A stretch of 64,000 bases of DNA from Epiperipatus broadwayi. Taxonomy: Eukaryota > Onychophora > Udeonychophora > Euonychophora > Peripatidae. Below, piece by piece: positions 36,331-47,453 of this stretch (position 1 is the first letter of the stretch; every line of letters begins with the position of its first letter). Position numbers and translations under genes: made by a program. The DNA lies in NCBI GenBank assembly GCA_028023455.1, contig JAQFVV010000001.1:20703611-20767610 (forward strand), written 5' to 3'. The notes under the pieces were generated by a model, which was given only the letters and a program-made list of their open reading frames with translations, had not been told where the DNA came from and did no database searches.

Positions 36331-36800
36331 ATATAATACCCACTGGATGAAAATTATGAAAGAACAACAGTAAAAACTTTCATTAAAATGACTTTTATAA
36401 AAAAAATATTGAGACCATTATATCACTATTGTTTATATTAAGGATCAGAAAAATAAGCAGTAAAATATATTATTGAAATTTGATCTTTTTATTATATGTA
36501 GAAAAATGTAATTTAGTGCATGTTCTAGACTAGAACTTCTAGTTATGATTAGATGTATAGCATTTTTTTTCTATTAATTTATATTTATTGCATTAATTCA
36601 CAAAAAAGATGGTTGAAGAAATAGAATATTATTAAAAAAAGCATATTATATAACAAAAGGATTACATATATCACTAAAAATTTTAATGAAGAATGTTTTT
36701 ATAAACAAACACTTAAAATTGATAAGATTGTTGATATTAAAAGATAAATTATTCCAAATGTCCAAATATCTAAACCCATTAAATGTATAAAAAAACATTA
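36331..36800. other. AT-rich spacer
   Basis: Nothing recognised. It may include the upstream part of the minus-strand PLE. Confidence 0.4.
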
Positions 36801-36804
36801 TGCA

Positions 36805-36905
36805 TTGTCAAGCTTTGTTAGCCAAGAGGTCAGCTCAGCTGTCTTGCAGGCAAGAAGTTGGTTGCAGACAGTTCAGGGTTTACCTCCTGGCTGATGCAAT
36901 GACAT
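36805..36905 (+). repeat. tRNA-like SINE fragment
   Basis: TTAGCCAAGAGGTCAGC resembles a Pol III A box. CAGGGTTTACCTCCTG, 50-60 nt downstream, resembles a T arm with B box. The 5' start TCAAGC.TTG resembles the tRNA-Gly-like element at 30996. The anticodon arm is not convincing. Confidence 0.4.
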
Positions 36906-37074
36906 ATGGGGAAAAAACATTATGTATTAGCATGAAAATACCTAAAAAGAGCTACTTCTAGTTAAGAGCATTGTTAAGTCCAAAAACATAAATTCTAACA
37001 ATATCATAAACTTCAAAAAGAATTAATGAAAAACTAGTAAAAATAAAACATTTGACTGAATGAATTTTAAAAAA

Positions 37075-37200
37075 TTCATATTGTTATATGCAAATCTCAA
37101 CAGACTGAACAAAGGAGATGTAATAGTAATAAACAACACCAATTCTATCATTAATAAAATGCAAATAATGAAGCTGAAATACATATTATTGTTTTTTTAA
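37075..37200 (+). pseudogene. Possible PLE N-terminal fragment
   Basis: One plus-strand frame reads LNKGDVIVINNTNSIINKM (about 37100-37155), resembling the PLE block 'ADKG..VVI.N..DY..KM'. It is isolated, AT-rich and opposite in orientation to the PLE at 35.4-36.3 kb. Confidence 0.35.
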
Positions 37201-37990
37201 ATCATACTATACATTATATAAATGAAATATTAGACAAAAGGGCAGTGATATTAGCAATAATACACAGGCACTATATATATATATGTGTGTAAAAAAAAGG
37301 TTATGCAAAATTCAGAAAACATTGTAACAAAACATTTTAATTGTAAATAAACAAAAAAAGTTGTGTGATGCTTTGTTTGTATATACATCATCAAGTTTAC
37401 TATATGCCATTGTCATTGCATTTATTGTTAGTGCATTGTTGGAGCATAATATTGTGTCAACAGATGACTATTTTTTTTTCCAATTTGATTGTAATTTTTT
37501 GTTTTTATTTTTTATTTAGTAGCTGTGGACTTAAGGTTTTAAAACAAACATTTCATCAATTTTGTTTACTTTTTTTTTCTTCTTGAAATTGACCACTTAT
37601 TTATAAATCTAACTGTGAATTTATTTATTTATTTTTAGACTGAAAAAATTAATTAACAATATAAGTTTAGTAGTGAACGTATTAGGAACTTCTAAGTATT
37701 TAAGTAATACCTCATTTACATTTTATTGATTCAATTGTTATCTTCAACTGATACATTGTTAAGTTTACTTTTAGATTAGTTTAATGACAAAAGTTATAAT
37801 GTTTATGTATATCATTATTTTTAATTTAGACAGTTTGAATTTAAGGAATTTACTGGACAATTTTTAATATCCAACTTTTTTTCATTTTCACTTAACAATG
37901 AAAAAACATCTTATATTCTATGTTTTTGATTTTTTAGTAGTCTTTTCCCCCTTTATTTTTATTTATTACTTGTATCTCAATAATTTAAAA
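37201..37990. other. AT-rich spacer
   Basis: T-rich tracts and no recognisable feature up to the gypsy 5' LTR. Confidence 0.5.
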
Positions 37991-38562
37991 ATTATTATAT
38001 ATATAAATAGAGCCAGTAAAGGCACACACTTAAGTAATAAATATTTAGTAGAGATATAAATGGGAGGTAAAGGTATATAGGGTTCTTCAAAGTAAGTAAA
38101 GTGAAATAAAAAATAATTAGATCAAACTGTATTAACTAAATAAAGTAATTACAGATGTGTAGTTTAACAGATTGGATTACCAAAAAAATTAATAGCCAAA
38201 TGAATCTGTTTTGCACATACAGGAAAAATGTATTAATACTTCAGAAAAGAAGAGCTGAGAATGGGACTTCAAACATGGGAATATAAAAGAGCAGGAAAAA
38301 TAAATATCGACATCTTTTCCATGTGGCTATTCCTAAGTGCTGCTTCTTTTCGGACTGTGATCCCAGGTTTTTGGTACCTGTAGGTGAATCAAGCTAAGTA
38401 GTGTAGAAGCAGACCACACTGATCTTAATATAATTTTTAAATGCCCAAGCAGCTTTCCCAAGGGTTTATTTTCATCACCCAGTCAAGGTACTGTGTTTTA
38501 TTTGTATTACTGTAGACTGAGAGAAGGTTTGAATGCTAATGCAATCAGACTATGTTATATAT
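37991..38562 (+). repeat. Gypsy 5' LTR, left part
   Basis: It aligns with 44380-44925 of the 3' LTR from AAATAGAGCCAGTAAAGGCA through GCAATCAGAC. The terminal TG of the LTR is degraded into a TA-rich run, so the exact start is uncertain by several bases. Confidence 0.9.
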
Positions 38563-40302
38563 TGTACCGGGTTGAACTACTGAAACCACTTACTTATACA
38601 TATATATAAGTTTTGGTTGGTTTCAAACTCCTTCCTAATACATTTATAATCTTATAAATGTTACGTGAATGAACCGACATGTTCGAGCAAAATGGGAGAT
38701 CTTATTGATAGCTTTAACTATCAACAATGGCCCATCTCGGCTGCTAGACTCAAGCCCCTACTATCCAAACACTTTATTTGTTTCGGAGTAAATTCCAGGT
38801 GCCAGCTATCTATTCAAAAAAATAAACAATGTACTTTGTCAGTAGGCTCATAATCCAGTGCTCGAAACCATCCCATAAACTAGCCCAGTCTAATTTTAAT
38901 CAGTAATAAAATATAGAAAAAGAATTGATAAAAAGAATTGACTGACGAATAAAGTTTAATTTTAAAGACAATTTATTAACTAACATTTACTAATGATAAA
39001 CATTTTTATAAATCTATAAATAACACACACATTTTAAGATAATATAATATGATATATTTTATGAAAGAGCAAAAATAATCTTTGACATTTAAAATATCTA
39101 ACATTTGCAAACACGCACATCAATAGTTCATTTTATGCATGCTTATAGAGTTTATATAATTGGAATCTTGAATTTTTATGAATTACAGCAGTAATAAATA
39201 AATGTTTACTTAAGATTTTTGGAATGTGGATATTGCTTGTTGTCGGCTGCTTCTGCTGCTTCTGATGAAGTATATCTAACCGGTTAGATTTTGATGTTTC
39301 TTGAAGAGATTTTATGCGAATCCATTGGTTTTATTCTTGAAGACAGTTGAACGTTTGACAGAGGATTTCTGAGTTGTTATGCAGACATTATTTCACAGGC
39401 AGGTTTTGATGATCTTGTTGGACTAAAAGGCTGAAGCACGAGTGTATATTTCCAAAGCTGCTCAACAATGCATTTTTATTTCTGGATACATAATAGAAAC
39501 TGCACTGTTATCTGAACTGAACAAAACTGTCACTGGAAACTAGCCTGAATAAAAACTGAACTCCGATAAAAATCTAGCTATTTATATCTGCAAAGTGTTT
39601 TTTGTTTTAATATCCTCCGGCAAATGAGTGTTGTCGAAATTTCATTGATAACTAATCCTTTGTCAACGTGTTTTTGAAGATTGTTTAATTAGTAGTAGCT
39701 ATTTCAAAACATGTTGTTTTTATATCTTTAGTAGCCCACCACTGGTGTGGTTTTTTTTAAATCTTTACTTAACTTAATAGCCATCACTGTGTTTTCCAAA
39801 TTTAATTTCTTTTTAACTTTCATTTCAATATTTATTTTCATGTGTTTTTCAATATGATTTTAACGCACATTTATTATATCTCTTATTAACAGCCTACATT
39901 TATTTACATTCACACGCACATATATATTTTACTATTCTAAAATCAAAAATAGTTTTAAGATTATTTTTCTTCTTTAATTTAAATGAAGAGATTTACATAT
40001 TTTTTAAAGCTTTTAAATTGTATTTCAACTAATAATAATAAACTCTTTACTTCCTTTTTATAAAACCTTTAGTTTAACTTTTCTAACCAATACTCCCCTC
40101 CCCTCTTTTAATGAATCAATTTTAACTTTTATTTCAAAACTAATGATAGAAAACTATTTGACTCTTATCTTTTCGAAAACAAACTGTAATACACTCTTCA
40201 ACATTTAAATATGTTTTTCTTTTACGAAAGATTATTTTAATAATTTTTTTTTTTTAGAACAAAATTATTTTATATACATGTTCCAATTTGGCCTTGGCAC
40301 AA
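38563..40302. mobile_element. 1.74-kb insertion in the 5' LTR; solo-LTR-like
   Basis: The insert breaks the LTR at its (TA)n tract. It begins TGTACC and ends GGCACA, so the ends are near-perfect 6-bp inverted repeats of the TG...CA type. ATAT flanks it on both sides, but in a TA repeat that is uninformative. No coding domain is present. A 62-codon frame at 38665-38853 has no recognisable motif. At 39262 CTGATGA is followed by a palindrome, ATCTAACCGGTTAGAT. A long solo LTR is the best guess. A non-autonomous DNA element is the alternative. Confidence 0.5.
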
Positions 40303-40460
40303 TATATATATATATATAATATGTTAATCAATTACCCATAACTATTGTTTTATTGTGATTTACTATTTACCAATAAATATCTAATGTAAATTAGTTGGTT
40401 GTTCTTATTTTAAAATTAAGTATTTAGATTTGCACTCACTCAGCTACAGCTGAGGATACA
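40303..40460 (+). repeat. Gypsy 5' LTR, right part
   Basis: It matches 44989-45127 of the 3' LTR (TTACCCATAACT.TTGTTTT.TTGTGATTTACTAT and GCTCAGCTACAG.TGAGGA.ACA). The LTR most likely ends at ACA, 40460. A TGG at 40469-40471 may begin a primer-binding site, but I could not match it to a tRNA. Confidence 0.85.
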
Positions 40461-40497
40461 GGAAAGAGTGGTGCAGTCTCAAAACAACCCAAAATTA

Positions 40498-41058
40498 TGT
40501 CAACATTAGGGCAGAACAACATAGGCAAATTCAATGCCAGTAATGCATCTGAATGGCCATTATATAGAACATAGATCGAAAATTTCTTTACTTTGAATGC
40601 AATTGATGATAATAGGAGAAAAATAGCAGGCCTAATGTGTTATGGCAGAAAAAGAGTAATTGAGGTTATTCATAAAAATTTTGAAGTGCCTTTGCCCGAG
40701 AAGGTCAGGTAAGTGATCCAGAAGTTAAATGATCAGTTTAGCCCCTGTCCCTCTCACAACATCCAGATTAACTCTGCAAAATAGGAAACAATTTAGCACT
40801 GAGAAAATTAATGAATACAATTTAGCTTTAAGAGAATTGGCTAAAGATTGTGACTACAGTGATTTCATTGATGAAATCTTAATGGACCAGCTACTTTGGG
40901 GCATGGCTTACAATAGGCTCAGACAGCAAATGCTAGTAGAAATAGAGTTAACTTATGAAATGGCCATCAAAAAGGGTATAGGGTATGAGCTGATATTGGA
41001 GCAGACTCAAGCTTTTAGATTAAAATCAGATAAAACAACAAAAATTGGGGATGTTTAA
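40498..41058 (+). pseudogene. Gypsy gag, broken
   Basis: The likely gag start is the ATG at 40498 (MSTLGQNNIGKFNA). In-frame stops occur at about 40567 and 40708. The second half (40729-41058) is a 109-codon open stretch with NEYNLALRELAKDCDYSD and MDQLLWGMAYNRLRQQ, matching the 'Y...L..LA..C.F......L.DQLV.G......Q..LL' pattern of gag capsids in K02A2.6-like gypsy elements. Gag packages the element RNA into particles. Confidence 0.75.
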
Positions 41059-41242
41059 AACATACAGAGGAAGACTAAGTCCAAGAAAGACAAATACTAG
41101 TAACATGAAAATAATCTGTTTCTGTTGTGGAAAAACAGGCCATATTTCAAGAGAATGCAAATGGCAGAAAGAAGCATATTTTAAATGTGGAAAAAAGGCC
41201 ATTTATCATGTGTCTATAGACAAGACAGCAAGGGAAAAATAA
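41045..41242 (+). pseudogene. Gypsy nucleocapsid zinc knuckle
   Basis: CFCCGKTGHISREC is an intact CX2CX4HX4C knuckle. A second knuckle (YFKCGKKAIYH) has lost residues. The frame overlaps the end of the gag capsid segment by 14 nt in another phase, indicating a frameshift. Confidence 0.85.
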
Positions 41243-41334
41243 AATAACATGCACACATGCCTCATGATAGGGAAGAGAAACTTACAACCACCCACATGAT
41301 TAAAAATCTAAACTTTTAAAGTATATGCCAGTTT

Positions 41335-41799
41335 ATGATTAAACTTAAAATTTACAGTAAAGAAATACAAATGGAAATTGATAGCGGATCGGCAATTTCC
41401 ATAATTTCATGGATAGATTGGAAAAAATTATACGATAAGGTGAAAAATGTTTTAGAGAAAATAAATAATAAAGTGAGAGACATAAATGGTAACACTCTCA
41501 AAATAATTGGTCAGGCTAAAGTGCCAAATAAATACAATGGCAAAAAAGTGAATCTACACCTATATATTGTTAATGGTAAAATTGGCCCCATTATAGGGAG
41601 GGAATGGTTTCATGAGATCAGAATACAAATTAATATAAAGAAAATCTCTTTGGAAGATGAACTAGTTAATAAATATCCAGATCTGTTCAATAAAAAACTG
41701 GGATTGATCATGTCAAAACTAGTAAAAGTAGAATTATCGGAAAATATGTGTCCGGTTGTGTGTAAACCGTGTAAAAATTCTGTTTGCACAAAAGATTAA
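41335..41799 (+). pseudogene. Gypsy aspartic protease domain
   Basis: A 154-codon frame has the active-site triad DSG in EIDSGSAISII at about residue 15 and IGPIIGREWF, the 'LGR.WL' block, about 85 residues later. It ends with the start of the pol linker (KYPDLFNKKLG, compare 'YPDVF...LG'). The family cleaves the Gag-Pol polyprotein. The frame is open but cut off from RT by a frameshift at about 41790. Confidence 0.85.
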
Positions 41800-42465
41800 A
41801 GTTAAAGACAAGCTAAAATCATTGGTTGATAAAGGAGTGTTAACATCAATTGAAAGATCTGATTGGGACACACCTTTAGTGGTAATTATCAAGCCTAATG
41901 GGGAAAATAAATTATGCGATTACCGAATGACGGTAAATAAATTTTTAAACAGGGGAGCTTACTCTGTCCCAAATGTAAGGGAAGTTTTGGCTAGTCTGCA
42001 AAATTCTTCCTATTTTGTGATGTTAGACCTTAATTCCACTTTCAATTAGATTCAGGTCACTGAAAAATCAATGGAAATCTTGGTTTTAACAAAGCCATTT
42101 GGGTCTATTTAGGCGCAACCATTTACCTTTTGGCATATCCACAGCCCCAAATGTATTTCAGGCAAGGATCAATGTTTTGCTACAGGGTTTAGAAGGGTTC
42201 ATTCCCTATTATGATGACATACTTATCATGGCTATATCACAAGCAATGTTGTGCAATGGACTATTCATCATATGTAAAAAAAACTAAATAAATCTAGGTT
42301 TAAATTAAATGTGTGCAAGAGCGTATGGATGTCAAGAGAATAAACATTTTTAGACCATTTAATTTCTGACAAACGAAAGAGACCATCTCTGCAGAAAGTA
42401 AAGGCAGTGAAAAATGCATTCCCACCTACAAATATTAAACAATTACAGCCTTTCTTAGGTCTCAT
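41756..42465 (+). pseudogene. Gypsy reverse transcriptase domain, broken
   Basis: The first part (41756-42049) carries SDWDTPLVVIIKPNGENK, DYRMTVNK and YFVMLDLN, the conserved finger and palm blocks. A stop and frameshift follow at 42048. The second part (42099-42287) carries LPFGISTAPNVFQ and YYDDILI, where YxDD holds the catalytic aspartates. A further stop at 42285 removes the thumb. Confidence 0.85.
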
Positions 42466-42557
42466 AAACTTTTTTGAGCCTTTCTTGGAAGGTAAAGCTC
42501 ACATAGTATACAAACTATTAAAAAAATCAGAAGTGGCATTGGTCTAGAATTGAAGAA

Positions 42558-42925
42558 GTGTTCTGTTGGACAAAAACATTATTGTCATCAGAGAAACTAT
42601 TAGTCCATTATAATAACAGTTTAAAAGTATGCCTAACAACAGACACATCAGAGTGGGGAGTGGGGGTGGTGCTATCTCACCCATGTCACAAGGGAGAATG
42701 CTATATTGCTTACACAATGAGAACTCTCAAAATCAAAAAAAAATTTATAGCCAAATTGACAAGGAGGCTTTGGCTATAATGTTCAGCCTTAAAAAATTTC
42801 ATCAATTCCTGTTCGGAAGGAATGTTTACATAATTATGGACCACAAGCCACTACTGGATATTTTGGGCCATAATTGTTTAGCTACTGAACATTTAAGCCC
42901 ATGCCTGATGCACAGGGAAATATAA
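42558..42925 (+). pseudogene. Gypsy RNase H domain, broken
   Basis: Two overlapping frames (42558-42779 and 42629-42925) together hold TTDTSEWGVGVVLSH (first catalytic aspartate), KIYSQIDKEALAIMF and NVYIIMDHKPL, in the standard order. A frameshift at an A-run near 42735 splits them. Confidence 0.85.
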
Positions 42926-43230
42926 TGTCAGCATATGATTACATATTAGAATATAAAAAAGGCAAAGAGATCACACATGCTGATGCATTATCAAGAATGC
43001 CAAACAAACAAAAACAATTAATGATGGAGGCAGAAATAAATTATATTGACACCCTAAACTCAGAAGTATTGAATAGCAAATGCATAGCCAATTGGATAAG
43101 GTCTGATCAGGGCTATCAGATACTTATGGGATGGATTAAAAATGGGTGCCACCTTCAAGGCCTCAGTATGTTGATCCAGGATTCTGGGCAAGCTGTAAAA
43201 AACTATGTATATGTAAAAGATACATATTAA
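42901..43230 (+). pseudogene. Gypsy pol connection region between RNase H and integrase
   Basis: A 109-codon frame begins with YDYILEYKKGKEITHADALS, matching the 'Y.. Y..GK.. .ADALSR' motif that follows RNase H in gypsy pol. The remainder is the less conserved linker. Confidence 0.8.
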
Positions 43231-43273
43231 TGGGCGATCAGGTCATGATACCAATTGAAACTGACAGCAAGTA

Positions 43274-43966
43274 TTGAACTTACTTCACAATGGCCACCCT
43301 GGAGTTGTGCATGCTAAAGCACTGTCTCACAGCTATATCTGTTGGCCAAAAATAACTGTTGACATAGAGCAAAATATCAAAAAATGTTCATCATGTCAAA
43401 CAGAAATGAATATGAGAGCTAAGGTATACAATTCATTTCCAGCAGCCACAAAAGCATGGCAAAGGGTCCACATAGACCATGCTGGATTGGTGAATGGAAA
43501 ACTCTTGCTCTTGGTTATAGATGCATTCTCAAAGTGGATATAGTGCTGAGTTGCAAAAGATTTAACTGCTACAGAAACAGTTAAAACATTAAATGCTGTG
43601 TTTGTGTGTCATGGTTTACCGGAAACCATTGTATCTGATAATGGAACTATATTTGTCACTAGAGAGATAGAAAGCTATTTTTATGATAATGGTATCAGAC
43701 ACATACATATACCACCATATTACCCAGAGTCAAACAGTCTATCAGAGAAGGCAGTTCAAATAATGAAAAAGGCATTAAAGAAATCAAAGAAATTTACAAC
43801 AAGCAATTAATAATGCAAAGCTGTGGCAACATGCAATGCCATCAATGGCCACTGGGAAATTATCCACAAAACTGTTAATGGGCAGGAAACTGTGCATTAA
43901 ATTAGCCTTATTACTACCGGATTCTATCAAAAATGACAGCAGTGACAAAAATGTAAAAATGTTCAT
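43274..43966 (+). pseudogene. Gypsy integrase, broken
   Basis: The first frame (43274-43543) has the HHCC zinc motif (HNGHPG ... KKCSSC) and the first catalytic Asp in HIDHAG, ending at a stop after DAFSKWI. The second (43598-43810) has GLPETIVSDNGTIF (second Asp) and NSLSEKAVQIM (catalytic Glu). The C-terminal part continues degraded to about 44080. Integrase joins the DNA copy to the chromosome. Confidence 0.88.
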
Positions 43967-44354
43967 AATCGAGGATAAAGTTTGGGTCCAAGATATGTTG
44001 CAAAAGAGGGATAATTATGAAACTGTTATCTTAGCAAATAATAATTGTTCAGATACAGAATGGCACTACCTATAGAAGATACATAAACCATGTCTATCAG
44101 CGAGTTGTAGAGGAGGTACAAACGTTACCTGACATTCCAAGCAAGTTATTGCTGGATGAACAGCAAACCATGGAAATGAAACAACAGTGACCAATGGAGT
44201 CAGAGGCAATACCAACAAATAGTGAAAATGATACAGCATTGAGATCAAAGCCAGATGAAGCACAAAGTAATATAGCCAGACCAAAATAGAAAACCCAGAG
44301 GCCATATGAACTAAAAGACTATATATAGTGCCATTATGTAACCATCTTTTCTGG

Positions 44355-44366
44355 AGTAAGGGGAGG
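44355..44366 (+). promoter_or_regulatory. Gypsy polypurine tract
   Basis: GAGTAAGGGGAGG lies immediately before the 3' LTR start (TGTTATATATAC at 44367), the expected plus-strand primer site. Confidence 0.8.
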
Positions 44367-44919
44367 TGTTATATATACATATATCTAAATAGAGCCAGTA
44401 AAGGCACACACTTAAGTAATAAATATTTAGTAGAGATATAAATGGGGGGTAAATGTATATAGGGTTCAAAGTAAGTAAAGTGAAATAAAAAGTAATTAGA
44501 TCAAACTGTATTAACTAAATAAAGTAATTACAGATGCCTTGTTTAACAGATCAGATTATCAAAAGAATTAATAGCCAAATGAATCTGTTTTGCACACATG
44601 GGAAAAAAATGTATTAATACTCCAGAAAAAAAGAGATGAGAGTGGGACTTTAAATGTGAAAGTATAAAAGAGCAAGAGAAATAAATATCGATGTCTTTTT
44701 GCCGTGGCTATTCATAAGTGCTGCTCCTTTTGACACTGTGATCCCAAGTTTTTGGGGCCTGACTGACTAATGTAGAAGCAGACCACACTGGTCAATATAA
44801 TTTTTAAACACCCTAAGCAGCTTTCCCAAGGGTTTATTTTCATCACCCAGTCAAGGTACTGTGTTTTATTTGTATTGCTGTAGACTGAGAGGGGGTTTGA
44901 AAGGTAATGCAATCAGACT

Positions 44920-44991
<72 letters not shown>

Positions 44992-45127
44992 TAATAAATT
45001 ACCCATAACTGTTGTTTTGTTGTGATTTACTATATACCAATAAAGATCTAATGTAAATTAGTTGGTTGTTCTTATTTTAAAATTAAGTATTTAGATTTGC
45101 GATTGCTCAGCTACAGTTGAGGACACA
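44367..45127 (+). repeat. Gypsy 3' LTR with expanded (TA)n
   Basis: The LTR runs from TGTTATATATAC to GGACACA. It is the intact counterpart of the split 5' LTR. It contains a (TA)n run at about 44922-44988, exactly where the 5' LTR carries the 1.74-kb insertion. Confidence 0.9.
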
Positions 45128-45954
45128 GCAATTATTATTATTTATTTTCTTACCAGAATAAACAACACTATAAGTATGCTATTGGCAATATTTTTATTCT
45201 CAACGTTCTCAGTATATCTATTAAAAGTCTAGCTATAAAATTTGTTTAATGTTCATTCTCAACATATTTTTTATTCCCTTTTTTATTTAATTTTTTTTAT
45301 AACATATACCAATTCCAATGACCACCCATCTCTCTCTAATAAAAATGTTCAAAATATTTTAAGTGCATTAAATCTGCTTTTTACAAAATTTAATCTATAT
45401 TATGATCTCTTAGTTGTTTCCAAAAAAAATTTACATCTGGTTTATCTCCATTTTTTAAATGTGTTACATTCTCATTAAGCAGATAATTCAATTTTCAATA
45501 AATTTATTTTTCCAATCTATAGGCAAAAAAATTTATCCCAGAATTTATAACAAATGAAAGAAGTTTACGAATAAGATGACTTTCTAGATATTTGGAAAGC
45601 TATATTTAAAGAATGGGAGAAAATTGAAGTACTCTGAAATGACATGTAGTTGTACAATGTGTTTTAATTGTCATTTATAAAGTACATACTTAATGAATAA
45701 TAATAAAATAATAAAAAAACTACCAAACTAATAATCACTTCAAAGAATAATCACCCTAAAACTGTGCAATATTTTTATTTTATTTTTGTTTTCTTTTCAT
45801 TATTTGTACGCACACGTCATTATCTAATAACCAAATAAAACTGTTTGGTTAATATATGAATGTAATATACATAGACTCATAAAAATACTATTAAATATTC
45901 AGCTTATATACCATAAATTTACAAATATATATAAATTAATATACTATACAGGCT
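45128..45954. other. AT-rich spacer
   Basis: Nothing recognised between the gypsy element and the 46-kb repeats. Confidence 0.5.
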
Positions 45955-46430
45955 AAAACCTGCATATATATATATATATATATATATATAATGTATGCAG
46001 GATTCGAACTCAGACTTTCACATGATCTTCAACTCTTCTTGCCATCTCAGATTGCTGACCCACCTGATCACACACATGATAAAAAGATAAATAATCACCA
46101 AGAAAAGTATTTTGAGCTAAACCAGCACTCATCAGTTGGTCGAGATTACCATCTCCATACATATATACAATCAGTGCTCAGATTTATATTAAGATAGCCA
46201 ATATTCATACTTTAATGGACAGGCTTCAAACTACTCCAACTCACAACTCTTCAGCCTTTCATTTTATTAAAAATCTGATGGTGGAATGTTCAAAGCCCAT
46301 GTTAGTGCCAAGGTTGTCATTCTAACCATGTTGACATTTAGTCATTCTGACCCCTCATATACAGAAGAATAATCAATTTTTACATACATATGTGAGGGAT
46401 GGGCAGAACTTTGACACACTATGTTTTAAT
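45955..46430. repeat. Foldback-family unit 1 (single arm)
   Basis: It contains GGATTCGAACTCAGACTTTCAC, a reversed Pol III B box, then the shared body (CAGCACTCATCAGTTGGT, ATCTGATG.TGGAA). It repeats at an offset of about 491 bp in the next unit. A (TA)n run sits at 45965-45991. Confidence 0.8.
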
Positions 46431-46990
46431 ATGTAAATTAATACACTATATGAGCTTAAACCTGCACATGTATATGTAATGTATGCAGGATTTGAACTCT
46501 GACTTTTACACGACCCTCAACTCTTCTTGCCATCTCATATTGCTGACCCACCTGTTCACACACATGTTGAAAAGATAAATAATTATCAATATACATATTT
46601 TGTGCTAAACCAGCACTCATCAGTTGGTCCAGAATACCATCTCCACACATATATACAATTAGTGCTCAGCTTTATATTCAAATAGCCAATCTTCATACTT
46701 TAATGGACAGGCTGCAAACTACTCCATCTCACAACTCTTCAGCCTTCCATTTCATTGAAAATCTGATGATGGAACATTCAAAGCCCATGTTAATGCCAAG
46801 GTTGTCATCCTACCCATGTTGTTATTGATGAGTGCTGGTTTAGCATGAAATATGAATATTGGTGATATTTATCTTTTCAACATGTGTGTGATCAGGTAGG
46901 CCATCAATATGAGATGGCAAGAAGAGTTGAGGGTTATGTAAAAGTCTGAGTTTGGATCCCGCATACATTACAAATAAATATACTGTATAA
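46431..46990. repeat. Foldback-family unit 2, complete with 160-190-bp inverted arms
   Basis: The left arm (46431-46622) and right arm (46829-46990) are inverted copies, about 90 percent identical, flanking a 206-bp body shared with units at 45955 and 25850. This is the only unit here with both arms and its body, so it best represents the family. There is no coding content. The arm has a B box (GAGTT.GAATCC on the minus strand). Confidence 0.8.
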
Positions 46991-46993
46991 TAT

Positions 46994-47195
46994 ATGGGAT
47001 TTGAATTGATTATGTTTGCTTCCGCTTTGGTTTTTTTTTTTTTAATTTAATGGCAGTTAAGGCAGATTTAAGAAATTAGCTGAAAGTACTTCTGAGGATT
47101 TAAAATACTGTTTTTAATAGTTTATTACCATTAAATTTATTATTTTTATTACAATTACAATTTTGTTTTAATTAATGAACATTTTATTTATATTA
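46994..47195 (+). repeat. PLE pseudo-LTR, left
   Basis: Starts ATGGGATTTGAATTGAT, contains a T13-15 run, GGCAGTTAAGGCAG.TTTAAG and CTGAAAGTACTTCTG, and ends ACATTTTATTTATATTA. Confidence 0.8.
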
Positions 47196-47453
47196 CATAT
47201 TTTTATTTTTGTTATAGTATTTAATACAATGGATATAAGTAATATTAAGAAATGGTGGATTGTTAAGGAATAGCGTAAGCAATGTAAAAGAATTGTTAAG
47301 CTTAAATGCAAACTTCGTTTTTTTCAAGAATTGTAAAGTTGTTTATGTATTTCCGAATTGTTGTAACAAAGTTGAATTGCTGTATAAATGTAATACTGAG
47401 GTATATTGAAATTAATCATTTTAAATTATATTTAAAAGTGTAAAAAAAACTTT

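Larger units (their letters stand above)
37991..45127 (+). mobile_element. Ty3/gypsy LTR retrotransposon, complete layout but dead
   Basis: Order: 5' LTR (split), gag with zinc knuckle, protease, RT, RNase H, integrase, polypurine tract and 3' LTR, the order of Ty3/gypsy elements. No envelope-like frame follows the integrase. Coding sequence is interrupted by numerous stops and frameshifts, including some within RT and RNase H. The LTRs have diverged visibly (roughly 8-10 percent), so the insertion is old. The 5' LTR has been interrupted by a later 1.74-kb insertion (38563-40302). No protein product is expected. Confidence 0.9.

Noticed and set aside
39262-39300. CTGATGA followed by palindrome ATCTAACCGGTTAGAT, as a hammerhead
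   Set aside because: The box and a stem are present, but no GAAA follows the stem, so the core is incomplete.
42268-42465. Minus-strand 65-codon frame over gypsy pol
   Set aside because: Shadow of the broken RT on the plus strand.
47075-47105. CTGAAAGTACTTCTGAGGATT in the 47-kb pseudo-LTR as a ribozyme core
   Set aside because: GAAA precedes CUGAGGA in the wrong order for a simple hammerhead, and the second pseudo-LTR has CTGCAGA instead.
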